A stretch of DNA of 64,000 bases from JAHZKN01 sp965250205 (lineage in GTDB: Bacteria > Pseudomonadota > Alphaproteobacteria > Rhizobiales > Hyphomicrobiaceae). Location of the stretch: positions 20,590 to 84,589 of the forward strand of contig CBDFNK010000012.1 in NCBI GenBank assembly GCA_965250205.1, read 5' to 3'. Of the stretch, positions 1 to 8,218 are shown piece after piece. Position 1 is the first letter of the stretch; the number at the start of each line of letters is the position of its first letter. The translations under genes and the position numbers were made by a program. Under the pieces are notes generated by a model, which was not told the origin of the DNA, searched no databases, and saw only the letters and a program-made list of their open reading frames with translations.

Positions 1-171
1 CGTACGCTCGGTGACGCCAAAGAATTTCGCGACTTGTTGTTTTAGGGCAATCCGCTCTCCTTCAAACTCGAAGGCTCGAAGTCCGGCAGTCTTTTCAATC
101 TCTTCTACAGCGAATCTGTTGTTCAAAATATTCTGTCGGTTGATTGCAGACGTGGTGAGATCCTTATTCAT
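1..171 (-). CDS. N-terminal part of a predicted DNA-binding/regulatory protein, cut by the window edge
   Basis: An open frame of 57 codons runs from an ATG at 171 leftward off the window without a stop. It is preceded by an AGAGAG purine stretch about 9 nt upstream. The peptide starts MNKDLTTSAINRQ and continues through a predicted helical segment to KQQVAKFFGVTERT. That last stretch resembles the first helices of a helix-turn-helix in which the protein chooses a target by a 'VA.FF.V..RT' recognition pattern. I recognise the style of HTH proteins associated with accessory regions but cannot name a family, and the C-terminal part that would decide function lies outside the window. Confidence 0.5.
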   Translation of the reverse strand, partial: MNKDLTTSAINRQNILNNRFAVEEIEKTAGLRAFEFEGERIALKQQVAKFFGVTERT

Positions 172-616
172 GAAGATTTACTCTCTGCCTAAGTCATGGT
201 GGAACATCCAGCCAAAGAATCTGACAACCATCGCGCCACTAATTCGTTTCGGCAGTCAATGTCTATGACCAATAAAAACTCCGACAGTCAAAGTAAGTTG
301 TTGATTTCATTTGCCGAGAACATCATGCGATCTGTCGGAAAATGCCTTGAAAGCATTGAGTGGTTCTCGGCTTTTCATTCTGAGAGGAGGGGTTCAATTC
401 TTCCCAGCGATCGCCCTCCAAAAAAATTGACGAATTTGGTTTGGTCAAAAATAGTGGGACACAACCTTACAAAAATCCCCGCAACACCGCGTGAAATTCG
501 TGTGTCCCACCGCGCTCTAACTGTTTGAAGACAAAGATAAGACGAAACCCTCCTAGAGATCACCAACACCCAAAATTCCTGATTTGGTAGCTCGGTTGCA
601 GACGGAATAATTTTTG
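172..616. other. Intergenic stretch with no supported gene
   Basis: Short open frames here have no start signal, no recognisable protein similarity and overlap each other on both strands, so none is called. The only structure seen is a 9-bp inverted repeat, GTGGGACAC at 454-462 and GTGTCCCAC at 502-510, separated by 39 nt. Confidence 0.5.
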
Positions 617-747
617 CTAGAGCGTCGAGCCTTTTGTTGTCCGCAGCCAAGCCGTTTGCGCGACGCGCTATCTCAACGCTCTATCCCATAACTGGCGATC
701 AACTTATCTGCTCAAAGTCGAACCCAACTTTTCGCAGGTTGAGCTAG
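617..747 (+). repeat. CTAG-bounded double-hairpin repeat, copy 1
   Basis: This 131-bp unit starts and ends in CTAG (617-620 and 744-747). It has a left half rich in GAGCGTCGNGCC and its complement (first hairpin) and a right half running from CTGGCGATCAAC to GCAGGTTGAG (second hairpin). The same sequence recurs at 10817-10975 (reverse), 29088-29205, 34859-34990, 36099-36242, 38919-39051 and, truncated, 51825-51919. The shared ends and the lack of any coding frame suggest a miniature non-autonomous element or a structured intergenic repeat. Confidence 0.85.
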
Positions 748-791
748 CGGCCGTTCGGCAAAAGAAAGGTCTTCTGCGACTGTGCGCGTTA

Positions 792-918
792 GATCATGAT
801 CGAGCCAAAAGTGGTGGCCGGTCTGGCCAACACTGCGCAAGCTTGTGTTGGGTCTGGCCAACACTGCGCAAGCTTGTGTTGGGTGGGTTTGCGCCCGGAC
901 ACATGATCCATAACAAAA
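792..918 (+). repeat. Dyad-repeat locus 1 (two 25-bp cores, 31-bp period)
   Basis: Two identical 25-bp dyads lie at 827-851 and 858-882. Each has arms CCAACAC and GTGTTGG around an 11-nt centre made of TGCGCA and AAGCTT, both themselves palindromic. The flanks (GATCATGATCGAGCCAAAAG on the left, TTGCGCCCGGACACATGATC on the right) are nearly the same as those around the 58-bp array at 20.2 kb. The cores have therefore multiplied inside a larger dispersed element. Confidence 0.85.
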
Positions 919-999
919 GGTTAGAGCAAACCCACTGATTCAACCTAAGCTGGACGTGCGCGTTGACCGCATTAAGTTTCCGATCCAGATCGGTTTGAT

Positions 1000-1806
1000 C
1001 TAGCGATTGAGGGTATTCAGGGCGGTCTGGTGCAATTTTTTGTCACCCGCAGCTATGATGCGGCCACCATTGATAGCGGGTTGCCCATTCCAGGTGGTGA
1101 TGACACCACCTGCGCGTTCAACGATGGGGATCAGGGCGACGATGTCGTGTGGTTTGAGATCAACTTCAACGATGAGGTCTATGTGACCTGCGGCGAGCAA
1201 GGCGTAGTTATAGCAATCGCCACCAAAGCGTGTCATGCGCACCTCATTTGAGAGACGCTTGAAGGCTTTGGCATCGCGGTCCTTCGTGAACAGTTCCGGG
1301 TGCGTTGTGGTGAGGATTGCGGCGGCTAGTTTCACACCGCCACGTGTTTTAATGCGTTTGGCGCGGCCATCTCTTAAGCGATAATGTGCTGCATCCTGGC
1401 TTGCCCAAAAGCGTTCGCCCGTAAATGGCTGGTTCATGATGCCAAGAACGGGTTGATGGCCATCAAGGAGACCGATCAACGTGCCCCATAAGGGTTGGCC
1501 CATGATGAAGGCGCGTGTCCCATCAATGGGATCAAAGACCCATCTATAGCGGGCCTCATTGCCTGTCGTGCCATATTCTTCACCAATAATGCCATGGTCT
1601 GGAAAAGTCCGTGCGACGAGATTGGCCATTGCGCGTTCGGCCGCTTGGTCTGCCGCGGTGACGGGATCAAAGCCACCATCGGACATCTTGTTGCTCACCG
1701 CGATCTCCTTGCGGAAATAGCGTAACGTGACAGCTCCGGAACGATCCGCCAGATCGTGGGCGAAGGTCAGGGCGGCGCGAACGTTCAGGCTGGAGGTTTT
1801 GGGCAC
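1000..1806 (-). CDS. hisN: Histidinol-phosphatase, inositol monophosphatase family
   Basis: This 268-residue protein belongs to the Mg-dependent inositol-monophosphatase fold. The metal-binding motifs are all present: DPVTAADQAAE near residue 47, GEEYG near 75, WVFDPIDGTRAFI near 88-100, and the C-terminal KPHDIVALIPIVERAGG. The DPIDGTRAFI wording is typical of the HisN subgroup that dephosphorylates L-histidinol phosphate in the penultimate steps of histidine synthesis; activity on other sugar phosphates cannot be excluded. Length is normal. The TAG stop lies in a GATCTAG that resembles the right end of the CTAG-bounded repeats. The neighbouring sRNA pair fits the original naming of that RNA after a nearby suhB-type gene. 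Confidence 0.85.
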   Translation of the reverse strand: MPKTSSLNVRAALTFAHDLADRSGAVTLRYFRKEIAVSNKMSDGGFDPVTAADQAAERAMANLVARTFPDHGIIGEEYGTTGNEARYRWVFDPIDGTRAFIMGQPLWGTLIGLLDGHQPVLGIMNQPFTGERFWASQDAAHYRLRDGRAKRIKTRGGVKLAAAILTTTHPELFTKDRDAKAFKRLSNEVRMTRFGGDCYNYALLAAGHIDLIVEVDLKPHDIVALIPIVERAGGVITTWNGQPAINGGRIIAAGDKKLHQTALNTLNR

Positions 1807-2212
1807 GTGAATTTCCAGGCGAGGCCGGTGAATAGAGTAATCTCAAGCGGCGTTGTTAGCGCTAAACAGTCATCGTGGCCAAGGGCTAGATGAAGCAGCC
1901 ACAGAACGAAATCAACTTTTTGCGATTGTTGGCATCACGTACCAATAATCGTTCTCATTATTAGCGACCAAAGGTTCAAAAGTTAGCCGAACACGGTCAT
2001 GTCGTCGTTGGAAATGGCCAGATCCACTTTAGTATTGGTGCCCAGAGATGGGGGCAGGCTGTGGAAAACGGGTCTAATATCACCCCGAAGTCAGCCACAG
2101 GGGATGCAATCCAACCTAGAGTGTGACGAAAACACATCATTGAGGGTTGAAACCCCTCAGCTCAACGAAAGGGTGAATTGCTGGAATTAGCGAACAAGCG
2201 CATGCTTTGCAT
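1807..2212. other. Divergent regulatory region between hisN and the sRNA pair
   Basis: No gene is supported in these 406 bases. The stretch must hold the hisN promoter (leftward) and the first sRNA promoter (rightward). A TTGCTG at 2178-2183 with a weak CATGCT at 2201-2206 sits at the same distance from the sRNA core as the better promoter of copy 2. Confidence 0.45.
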
Positions 2213-2314
2213 CACGGTGATTTGAGGCACGCCTTGATTTGCCGGATGCCCTTTTTGGGCGTTTCCTCCCTAGACTTGGGCCGTTCATCTTTATGGACGG
2301 CCTCTTTTCTCTTT
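2213..2314 (+). ncRNA. mmgR: suhB/mmgR (alpha-r8) family small RNA, copy 1
   Basis: The core at 2247-2314 contains a short GCCC-TTTTT-GGGC hairpin, the single-stranded GTTTCCTCCCTAGACTTGGG element, and a GGCCGTTCAT...ATGGACGGCC terminator hairpin followed by a T-rich tail. From memory, this is the layout of the alphaproteobacterial suhB motif, renamed mmgR/alpha-r8, a trans-acting sRNA whose CCTCCC loop can pair with ribosome binding sites. It has been linked to carbon storage and stress control in Sinorhizobium. Context (hisN-like inositol-phosphatase on one side, formylglutamate amidohydrolase on the other) supports the call. The 5' end is estimated from a weak promoter and is uncertain. 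Confidence 0.72.
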
Positions 2315-2442
2315 AAAAACAACACGTAAAAATCTGAGCGCTGACCACTAGAGGGTCTCCTGCTAGGCCTTGGTTTGGTAAGATAGCAACGTTTTGGCCG
2401 GTCTCACGTGACTAGGTTCTAGCTGCATTGCAAAAAAAGCAG

Positions 2443-2471
2443 TTGCAAATGGTGCAGCGCCCAAATAAATT
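2443..2471 (+). promoter_or_regulatory. Predicted sigma-70 promoter of sRNA copy 2
   Basis: TTGCAA at 2443-2448 and TAAATT at 2466-2471 are separated by 17 nt. This places transcription start near 2478, about 30 nt before the conserved hairpin core. Confidence 0.5.
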
Positions 2472-2477
2472 GTGCAT

Positions 2478-2577
2478 TGCGATATCGACGGTTTTCCGTT
2501 GGACCGCTGCCCTTTTTGGGCGTTTCCTCCCTAGACTTGGGCCGTTCATCTTTATGGACGGCCTTTTTTCTTTTTAG
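2478..2577 (+). ncRNA. mmgR: suhB/mmgR (alpha-r8) family small RNA, copy 2
   Basis: The core at 2508-2575 matches copy 1 almost base for base from the GCCCTTTTTGGGC hairpin through the CCTCCC loop and the terminator. Its tail is a longer T run. The 5' segment differs completely: copy 2 has a GACGG-TTTT-CCGTT hairpin where copy 1 has an unrelated sequence. Only the regulatory core and terminator have therefore been conserved since duplication. It has its own good promoter. Two tandem copies suggest dosage or differential expression rather than a simple assembly artefact. Confidence 0.74.
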
Positions 2578-2700
2578 AGGCTATTGGGCGCTCGCTGGCA
2601 GCATCAAAAAACTCTGAACTGAGGCTCGGAATGCGACCAAGGCGGTGGTCAGGTTCAGAGCAAAGCTTGGATGATCAAGGCGGTCAGTGATCGCAAACGC

Positions 2701-3600
2701 TTATTCCGCGGCTGCAGCCGGTGTCAAAAGTCCGGGAGCTTCTTTGACAAGGTGCGTGATCATCGTGATCAGGTCTTTTCTAACCGCGGAAAAGCCCTCA
2801 GACTTTTCGATCCGCGCTTCGTCCAAATAAAGGTACCTGTTGAGTTCAATTTGAACGGCGTGCAGTCCGAGCTTTGGACGACCATAATGCTCGGTGATAA
2901 AGCCACCCGCATAGGGGCGATTGAGGAACACCTCATAGCCGAGCGCCGACAGATGCGCGTTGATCAACTCAGTTAAATTAGGATCACACGAGGCACCAAA
3001 GCGGTCACCAATTACAAAATCAGGTCGGATGCCGGGGTGATGTGTCATGAGATTAGACGGCATCGAGTGGCAGTCAATCAAGATGGCAAAGCCAAACTTT
3101 TTGCGCGTTTCTTCTAGTAAACCGTCAAGCGCTGTATGAAACGGGCGATAGAGCTGTTCAATGCGTTCAAGGGCAGCTCCAAACCGTAACCGGTGCTCAT
3201 AAATGTCTTCGCCGTCGGCCACAACACGCGCAATTGTGCCAAGCCCACCCGCAACGCGGATGGAGTGCATATTGGCAAAATCGGGTAGCGGTTCAGCAAA
3301 AAGATCCGGATCAAGCTCAAAGGGTTCGCGATTGACATCCAAATAGGCACGCGGGAATTCGGCCGCAATCAACGGGGCACCAAACTCAGGTGCGCAATCA
3401 TAGAGCTGGTCCACAAACGCATCTTCGGATTTACGTAGCTGGGTTGCGTCAAGGCGCGACTGGGCGAGGAAGTGCTTTGGATAGATGCGGCCTGAATGCG
3501 GCGAGCAAAAAACGACCGGCGTGGTTTGCTCAGCCGGACGGTGAACCCTAAACGGTGGGTCCAATTCTGCTTTAATTGCGTCGCGTTCTTCAGCCGACAT
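2701..3600 (-). CDS. N-formylglutamate amidohydrolase family protein
   Basis: The protein has 299 residues of the FGase (PF05013-type) family, which hydrolyses N-formyl-L-glutamate or related N-acyl amino acids using a metal centre. Visible motifs are CSPHSGRIYP near residue 32, the SEDAFVDQL segment, FPRAYLDVNREPFELDP near 103-119, DCHSMPSN near 175, and ADFVIGDRFGASC-like sequence. The start is supported by GAGGAA 4 nt before the ATG. It stands alone rather than in a hut operon, so histidine degradation is not implied by context. A paralogue of different sequence lies at 9663-10496. Confidence 0.85.
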   Translation of the reverse strand: MSAEERDAIKAELDPPFRVHRPAEQTTPVVFCSPHSGRIYPKHFLAQSRLDATQLRKSEDAFVDQLYDCAPEFGAPLIAAEFPRAYLDVNREPFELDPDLFAEPLPDFANMHSIRVAGGLGTIARVVADGEDIYEHRLRFGAALERIEQLYRPFHTALDGLLEETRKKFGFAILIDCHSMPSNLMTHHPGIRPDFVIGDRFGASCDPNLTELINAHLSALGYEVFLNRPYAGGFITEHYGRPKLGLHAVQIELNRYLYLDEARIEKSEGFSAVRKDLITMITHLVKEAPGLLTPAAAAE

Positions 3601-4072
3601 TGCTTCCTCTCAAGGGCCGCCATTGTCAAACAGTCGTTCGACGATGTTCAACCTGTGACCCTGATACGCCTTTGCGGCAATGGCGAGGTGTTGGTCGATC
3701 ATCTCTGTGCTGACAAACAGGGCTGGCACTAGGTGCCAGCAGGTCTGTCGAATGTAAATGGTTTCGTATCAACCTCAATTGAGCTCAGGGCTCGCCCCTG
3801 GACTCAGATTGCGCTTATAGTGCCGCTCGACACAGCTTGTGTCTATCAGAGCTGGTGTGTGAAATGCAGTTTGTCGTGGATCTTGACCGTCTGCGAGCCT
3901 TGACGGAGGGGAATTTCCACGGGTTAAGTGGGGGAGACAGAGCCAAATGTGTCGAATTACCTTGGTTTGCCAAAAAAATAACTGGGATTTTAACTTCCAT
4001 TTACCAAACTCACGTCAGATTTAGATCCAATCACTCTTTTCAGAGTCCCGCAGCCGTTTAATCGAGTAGCTC
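3601..4072. other. Intergenic region upstream of cpdR
   Basis: No gene is supported. It contains a small hairpin GCTGGCAC-TAGGT-GCCAGC near 3724-3741. About 70 nt before cpdR lies TTAA-N7-TTAC (3990-4004), which is close to a CtrA recognition half-site pair but too weak to claim. Confidence 0.4.
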
Positions 4073-4459
4073 ATGTCCATCAATCCTTCGCGTGTTCCCA
4101 TCCATCGCATCCTTTTGGCAGAAGATGACGATGCAATGCGGGGTTTTCTGGAGCGGGCCTTGAAGAAAGCTGGCTACGAGGTCATGGCCTTTGCCGATGG
4201 CGAACAGGCTTATCAGCAACTCATGTCCGAGCCGTTCACGCTGCTTTTAACCGATATCGTGATGCCGAAGATGGACGGCATTGAATTGGCGCGCCGTGCC
4301 AGCGAACTGGATCCCGATCTTAAAATCATGTTCATCACCGGTTTCGCTGCTGTGGTGTTGAGCAGCGAGGCGGAAACGCCAAAGGATGCCCGCGTCCTGT
4401 CCAAGCCGTTTCACCTCAAGGACCTTGTTTCTGAGGTTGAGCAGCTGCTTCTCGTCTAA
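4073..4459 (+). CDS. cpdR: Single-domain response regulator CpdR
   Basis: A stand-alone receiver domain of 128 residues: acidic pocket LLAEDDDAM at 14-22, phospho-acceptor Asp61 in LLTDIVMPKMDG, switch Thr in FITGFAA, and Lys-Pro in VLSKPFHLKDL. There is no output domain. The sequence is a clear CpdR, the alphaproteobacterial adaptor phosphorylated through CckA-ChpT. When unphosphorylated it recruits substrates such as CtrA to the ClpXP protease and so times the cell cycle. The N-terminal 9 residues before HRILLAEDD may not all be translated, since an internal start is not available. Its promoter region has a weak CtrA-like site. Confidence 0.9.
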   Translation: MSINPSRVPIHRILLAEDDDAMRGFLERALKKAGYEVMAFADGEQAYQQLMSEPFTLLLTDIVMPKMDGIELARRASELDPDLKIMFITGFAAVVLSSEAETPKDARVLSKPFHLKDLVSEVEQLLLV

Positions 4460-4579
4460 TTCCCGACCACCTGACACACACTCGATCCCGACGTTCCGCC
4501 GCGCTTTCACGCCTCGTGCCATTGCTTGCCTATCAAGGGTAATCTCGATATAGGAAGGTCCTTGTTACCTGACACAGAT

Positions 4580-4654
4580 GGGCGGTTAGCTCAGCGGTAG
4601 AGCACTTGGTCGACATCCAAGGGGTCACTGGTTCGATCCCAGTACCGCCCACCA
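4580..4654 (+). tRNA. tRNA-Val (anticodon GAC)
   Basis: A full cloverleaf can be drawn: acceptor GGGCGGT (4580-4586) pairs with ACCGCCC (4644-4650), the anticodon stem CTTGG/CCAAG encloses TCGACAT with anticodon GAC, the T-arm contains GGTTCGATCC, and CCA is encoded at 4652-4654. Confidence 0.97.
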
Positions 4655-4751
4655 TTTTCCAGAACCCTTGATCGAGCTGCCCAAGGCTGTGGTGCCAAGA
4701 CTGCGGTAATGGTGTCGCAGGTGCTCTACCGCTGGTTCCTTCAATTGACAG

Positions 4752-4787
4752 GCCCGGGCGATGCGCCTAGGTTCCGGGCTCTTTTTC
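4752..4787 (+). terminator. Possible terminator downstream of tRNA-Val
   Basis: GCCCGG (4752-4757) and CCGGGC (4774-4779) form a stem followed by TCTTTTTC. It lies about 100 nt past the tRNA. The stem is short with a 16-nt loop, so confidence is limited. Confidence 0.45.
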
Positions 4788-4904
4788 AAAGCCCCATTTA
4801 AAGGGGCGGGCAGGCGCGCGGGGCCCGGCTTCAAAGTCAGGGTTGTCTTGAGAAGACTGTCTCAAGATGGACGCAGCGCCAGCACAGCAAAGGCGAGATC
4901 GAAA

Positions 4905-5030
4905 ATGAAAGTTAAAAATTCACTGAAGTCGCTGTTGACCCGTCATCGTGCCAACCGTTTGGTGCGCCGTCGTGGCCGGGTCTACATCATCAATAAGACG
5001 CATCGTAAATTCAAAGCGCGTCAGGGTTAA
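4905..5030 (+). CDS. rpmJ: 50S ribosomal protein L36, zinc-free type
   Basis: A 41-residue protein, MKVKNSLKSLLTRH to KFKARQG, rich in Lys and Arg, that sits in the large ribosomal subunit near the peptidyl-transferase region. The zinc-binding Cys-Cys-Cys-His set of classical L36 is absent, which defines the C-minus (YkgO-like) form standard in Alphaproteobacteria. Longer upstream start codons in the same frame give residues unlike any L36 and are rejected. A strong terminator follows directly. Confidence 0.95.
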   Translation: MKVKNSLKSLLTRHRANRLVRRRGRVYIINKTHRKFKARQG

Positions 5031-5056
5031 AAACACGCTTTTTGAAGTCGTGATGT

Positions 5057-5087
5057 GGCGGTGCCCCTAAGGTCACCGCCCTTTTTT
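5057..5087 (+). terminator. Rho-independent terminator of rpmJ
   Basis: GGCGGTG (5057-5063) pairs with CACCGCC (5074-5080) and is followed by CTTTTTT. Confidence 0.9.
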
Positions 5088-5154
5088 ATTGCGGTTTAGC
5101 CTTTTTAACTTAGTCATTTTTGACGCGCGTTGCGGTGCGGCTTATGCTGGCCTC

Positions 5155-6123
5155 ATGGACAACAGCAGACATCAAATTCAACTCGGATTGTCTGACACAT
5201 GGCGTGCTTGTGCTGTGTTATGTGCCTTGAGCGCTGGGTTGGCGCTGATCGGACTATTGGGTGAAGACGTGGCGTACGCTGGGTTTTCCGGTCCGGGCGG
5301 GCCGCGCCTCAATTATGAGTACATGCCTCGGATTGAGGACTACAAGCCGCGATCTGAGGAGGTGCAAAAGGAAGCACCGTCACCACGCGTGCCTTTCGTG
5401 AAACGCACGCCTCAATTGGGACCCAAAAAGTCTGAGCCGCCGCGGGCGCCCCAACCTGGGCTGCAAACTGACAATCGCAAAGTACAACAGCGGGTGCGTC
5501 CTCGATCCGCCCCCGGTCGACAGGTTGCGCCAAACCAGGACGCACGCTCCAAAGCGCCTTCACGATCCACACGCAGGGCGCCAAATGCAACACCGCCCAA
5601 CGCGAAGCCTGATGTCCTGCTGCCCGACGCTGGTGCACAACGCAAGCAAATTTTGACCCGCCTTTATGGCTATCTCTCCAGCGCAAAAGAAAAAGGCCAA
5701 GCCGCTCGTCTTGCAACTTCAATTGAGCGGCTGTGGCTGCACTCCGGCAGTCCCACAACCGACATTCTAATGAAGCGCGCCAATCGCGCCATTGAAACGG
5801 GTCGCTGGGGTGTGGCGGAAACGTTTGCCGATGCGGTCGTGAAATTGCAGCCCGATTATACCGAAGGCTGGATGCGGCGCGCGCTTATCCTGTATCAGCG
5901 TCGCCAGCCAACGCGTGCGCTGCGCGATTTGCGCCGTGTGCTCGCACTTGAGCCCAATCATTTTGTTGCACTGGACCGTGTTGCTGCAATTTTAGAGAGT
6001 GTTGGTGAAAACAGACCGGCGCTGAAGGCCTATCGCAAACTTAAACGTCTGCATCCGCAAGCCCCCGGTCTTACAAAGCGTATCGAAGAATTGACCCGCA
6101 AAGTTGAGGGTGAACAGATTTAA
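5155..6123 (+). CDS. Exported tetratricopeptide-repeat protein
   Basis: The frame opens at 5089, but the ATG at 5155 (MDNSRHQIQL) is preferred because it follows the rpmJ terminator and places a hydrophobic signal segment (VLCALSAGLALIGLLG, cleaved after VAYA) near the N-terminus, giving 322 residues. A proline/arginine-rich, low-complexity linker covers roughly residues 60-160. The C-terminal half has TPR-like helices (ANRAIETGRWGVAETFADAVVKL, GWMRRALILYQRRQPTRALRDLRRVLALEP, ALDRVAAILESVGENRPALKAYRKL). Such proteins usually act as periplasmic scaffolds. In related genomes a TPR gene often lies between rpmJ and pyk, as here. No specific partner can be inferred. Confidence 0.75.
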   Translation: MDNSRHQIQLGLSDTWRACAVLCALSAGLALIGLLGEDVAYAGFSGPGGPRLNYEYMPRIEDYKPRSEEVQKEAPSPRVPFVKRTPQLGPKKSEPPRAPQPGLQTDNRKVQQRVRPRSAPGRQVAPNQDARSKAPSRSTRRAPNATPPNAKPDVLLPDAGAQRKQILTRLYGYLSSAKEKGQAARLATSIERLWLHSGSPTTDILMKRANRAIETGRWGVAETFADAVVKLQPDYTEGWMRRALILYQRRQPTRALRDLRRVLALEPNHFVALDRVAAILESVGENRPALKAYRKLKRLHPQAPGLTKRIEELTRKVEGEQI

Positions 6124-6152
6124 GTAGAGTGGCTTAATGCCCAATATGTTCT

Positions 6153-7625
6153 CTAAGCTTCAGATGCCTTAAGCGCTTCGTAGTTGGCGTGGCCGTCTGG
6201 GATGCCGTTTTCATCCAAGTAAGCAATGCGCAGCATGTTGGTTGTGCCGGGCGACCCAATCGGGATGCCCGCTGTGATCACCATGCCTTCACCAGCCTTG
6301 ACCCAACCTTCTTCGTAAACAATTTCTGCTGCTTTCTGAACCATGTCGGCAAGGTTCTTCGGATCAGCGGTGAGGAAGGTCTGAATACCCCAAACCAGGG
6401 ATAAGCGCCGTGCAGTGGCCTCCACGGGAGTCAATGAAATCACCGGTAGGCCAGGGCGTTCACGTGCAACACGTAACGCGGTTGAGCCCGTTGCAGTGTA
6501 GCAAACAATAGCCGCCAGCTTGACGGTCTGCGCAATGGCATGGGCCGCGCCTGCAATCGCATCGGCACCTGTGGCCTGTGGCATGATCTGCGTGGCATGC
6601 ACAAAGGCGCGGTAATCAGGATCGCTTTCCGCTTCAACAGCGATGCGGTTCATCATCTTGATGGTGGTGATGGGGTGTTGGCCAACGGCAGATTCAGCCG
6701 ACAACATCACCGCATCGGCACCGTCAAATACAGCGGTGGCAACGTCAGACACTTCAGCGCGCGTTGGCACGGGCGACGAGATCATGCTTTCCAGCATCTG
6801 TGTGGCAACAATCACCGGTTTGCCTGCCGTGCGCGCCTTGCGCGTGATATGTTTTTGCAGCCCTGGCACGCGTTCAACCGGCATCTCAACACCGAGGTCG
6901 CCGCGCGCGACCATAAAGCCATCGCCAGCCTTGATGATGGCATCAAGATCTTCGATTGCAGACGGCTTTTCGATTTTGACCATGATGGCGGCAAGACCAT
7001 CCACTTTGGCTTTCACTTCTAGTACGTCTTCAGCGCGTTGCACAAACGACAGCGCGATCCAATCTGCACTCAGATCCAAGGCGCAGTCCAAATCGGCTTG
7101 GTCTTTTTCGGTCAACGGGCCGATGGGCAAAATGGTGTCTGGTAGGGAAACGCCTTTGCGAGAAGCCAAAGCACCACCGACAACGACTTCGGCGGTGATT
7201 TTCTTTTTTGCCACATCTGTGACGCGCATTTTAAGTTTGCCATCATCCAGCAGTAGCGTTTCGCCGGGTTGGATGGCATCAAAGATTTGAAGATGCGGCA
7301 GCTTCACACGTTCGGCAGAACCAGGTGTATCGTCCTGGTCAAAAACAAACCTAGCTCCTTCGCTAACGAAGACGCGTCCGCCATTGAAATCTCCGAGGCG
7401 CAGTTTGGGGCCTTGAAGATCAAACAGAATGCCAATGGGGTAACGATGTTGTTTGGCCAGCTGGCGAACCGCGAACACCGATTGGCGTGCGTTCTCGTGC
7501 GAAGCATGACTCATGTTTATGCGAAACACATCAACACCGGCCAAAAACAACTGCTCAAGAATTTCAGGTTCAGAAGAGGCGGGTCCGAGTGTGGCTACAA
7601 TCTTGACCCGTCGGTCGCGTTTCAT
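6153..7625 (-). CDS. pyk: Pyruvate kinase
   Basis: This glycolytic enzyme transfers phosphate from phosphoenolpyruvate to ADP. From the start chosen here the protein has 490 residues: MKRDRRVKIVATLGPAS at the N-terminus, DLQGPKLRLG near the active-site lid, VMVKIEKPSAIEDLD with the catalytic Lys, MVARGDLGVEMP, and ATQMLESMISSPVPTRAEVSDVATAVFDGADAVMLSAESA for the substrate loop. The start at 7625 gives a 4-base ATGA overlap with the upstream DUF1036 gene, a sign of translational coupling. An upstream in-frame start at 7673 would add 16 unlikely residues. It is last in the gckA - DUF1036 - pyk operon, so glycerate entering as 2-phosphoglycerate can feed directly to this step. Confidence 0.96.
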   Translation of the reverse strand: MKRDRRVKIVATLGPASSEPEILEQLFLAGVDVFRINMSHASHENARQSVFAVRQLAKQHRYPIGILFDLQGPKLRLGDFNGGRVFVSEGARFVFDQDDTPGSAERVKLPHLQIFDAIQPGETLLLDDGKLKMRVTDVAKKKITAEVVVGGALASRKGVSLPDTILPIGPLTEKDQADLDCALDLSADWIALSFVQRAEDVLEVKAKVDGLAAIMVKIEKPSAIEDLDAIIKAGDGFMVARGDLGVEMPVERVPGLQKHITRKARTAGKPVIVATQMLESMISSPVPTRAEVSDVATAVFDGADAVMLSAESAVGQHPITTIKMMNRIAVEAESDPDYRAFVHATQIMPQATGADAIAGAAHAIAQTVKLAAIVCYTATGSTALRVARERPGLPVISLTPVEATARRLSLVWGIQTFLTADPKNLADMVQKAAEIVYEEGWVKAGEGMVITAGIPIGSPGTTNMLRIAYLDENGIPDGHANYEALKASEA

Positions 7626-8155
7626 TCGCCTTTTTGGCCTTTCGAATCTGGATCGGAAAGGCGGATCGTCCATTCCTGCGCCTTGCCGGTATCTATTTCA
7701 TAGAATCCGGTGCGCTTATACCCGCGTTTGCCACAATTCTGAACCCCCCTAATCGCGAATGATTTTGCCGCAGTACACATGAAGTTCGAGCCGACCCATT
7801 CCCCACCACGATCATAGTCAACGGCGTGTACGTAGAGAAACTGGCTTGGCAGAGCGCCTTTGAGGAGGGTTTCACACGATTGCGAGCCAATGGTCCACCA
7901 GCCTTCGGTAACCCAGCCTTTTGAATCTTGGTAACCAATGGAGACACCGACCCGACTTGATGTCGCGTTACACAGTGCCAGGTCAGCGCGTGCTGGTGTC
8001 GGGGCGAGCATCGTTAAAATCAATGCCAGACAGAGCGTACCGTTGAGAAGCGAACGCAACGCGCCAGTTGGTAATCGCGTTCTAACAAGTTGCCCGTCCA
8101 AGTGCTGCAAGTTAGTGGCTCCGCGTGTTCTCCAAAGACGTTCAACTTGTGCCAT
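7622..8155 (-). CDS. DUF1036 exported protein
   Basis: The mature part (DLALCNATSSRVGVSIGYQDSKG... to KAQEWTIRLSD) matches the DUF1036 family, a small periplasmic or envelope protein common before pyk in Rhizobiales. Its biochemical role is unknown. A signal segment (LLNGTLCLALILTMLAPTPARA) precedes it. The start is uncertain: the frame extends to 8212, but the ATG at 8155 gives a more usual length. Even so, the about 30 residues before the hydrophobic core are long for a signal peptide, and later starts are possible. Cysteines in CNATS, SQSCETL, FMCTA and QNCGKRG may form disulfides. It overlaps pyk by ATGA. Confidence 0.85.
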   Translation of the reverse strand: MAQVERLWRTRGATNLQHLDGQLVRTRLPTGALRSLLNGTLCLALILTMLAPTPARADLALCNATSSRVGVSIGYQDSKGWVTEGWWTIGSQSCETLLKGALPSQFLYVHAVDYDRGGEWVGSNFMCTAAKSFAIRGVQNCGKRGYKRTGFYEIDTGKAQEWTIRLSDPDSKGQKGE

Positions 8156-8218
8156 CGTTTGGGTCGCTCTACCACCGTTTAAATATGGCGGGCAAGAATC
8201 GACACACAGCACAAATTT

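Noticed and set aside
375..650. 91-codon minus-strand frame near the left edge
   Set aside because: No family resemblance, no ribosome binding site, and it overlaps the first copy of the CTAG-bounded repeat.
3990..4004. CtrA-like TTAA-N7-TTAC upstream of cpdR
   Set aside because: The second half departs from TTAA and similar partial matches are expected by chance in AT-rich promoters. Not enough to claim regulation.
4715..4735. Reverse complement of a tRNA D-arm-like AGCGGTAGAGCAC downstream of tRNA-Val
   Set aside because: Only about 13-14 bases match and no other tRNA arms or acceptor stem can be drawn. There is no integrase gene nearby to make it an attachment site.
5309..5758. 149-codon minus-strand frame opposite the TPR protein
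   Set aside because: It lies wholly inside the proline-rich part of a plus-strand gene with signal peptide and TPRs, and has the composition of an antisense shadow.
6540..7290. Long plus-strand frames opposite pyruvate kinase
   Set aside because: Antisense shadows of a conserved enzyme. They show no start context or family match.
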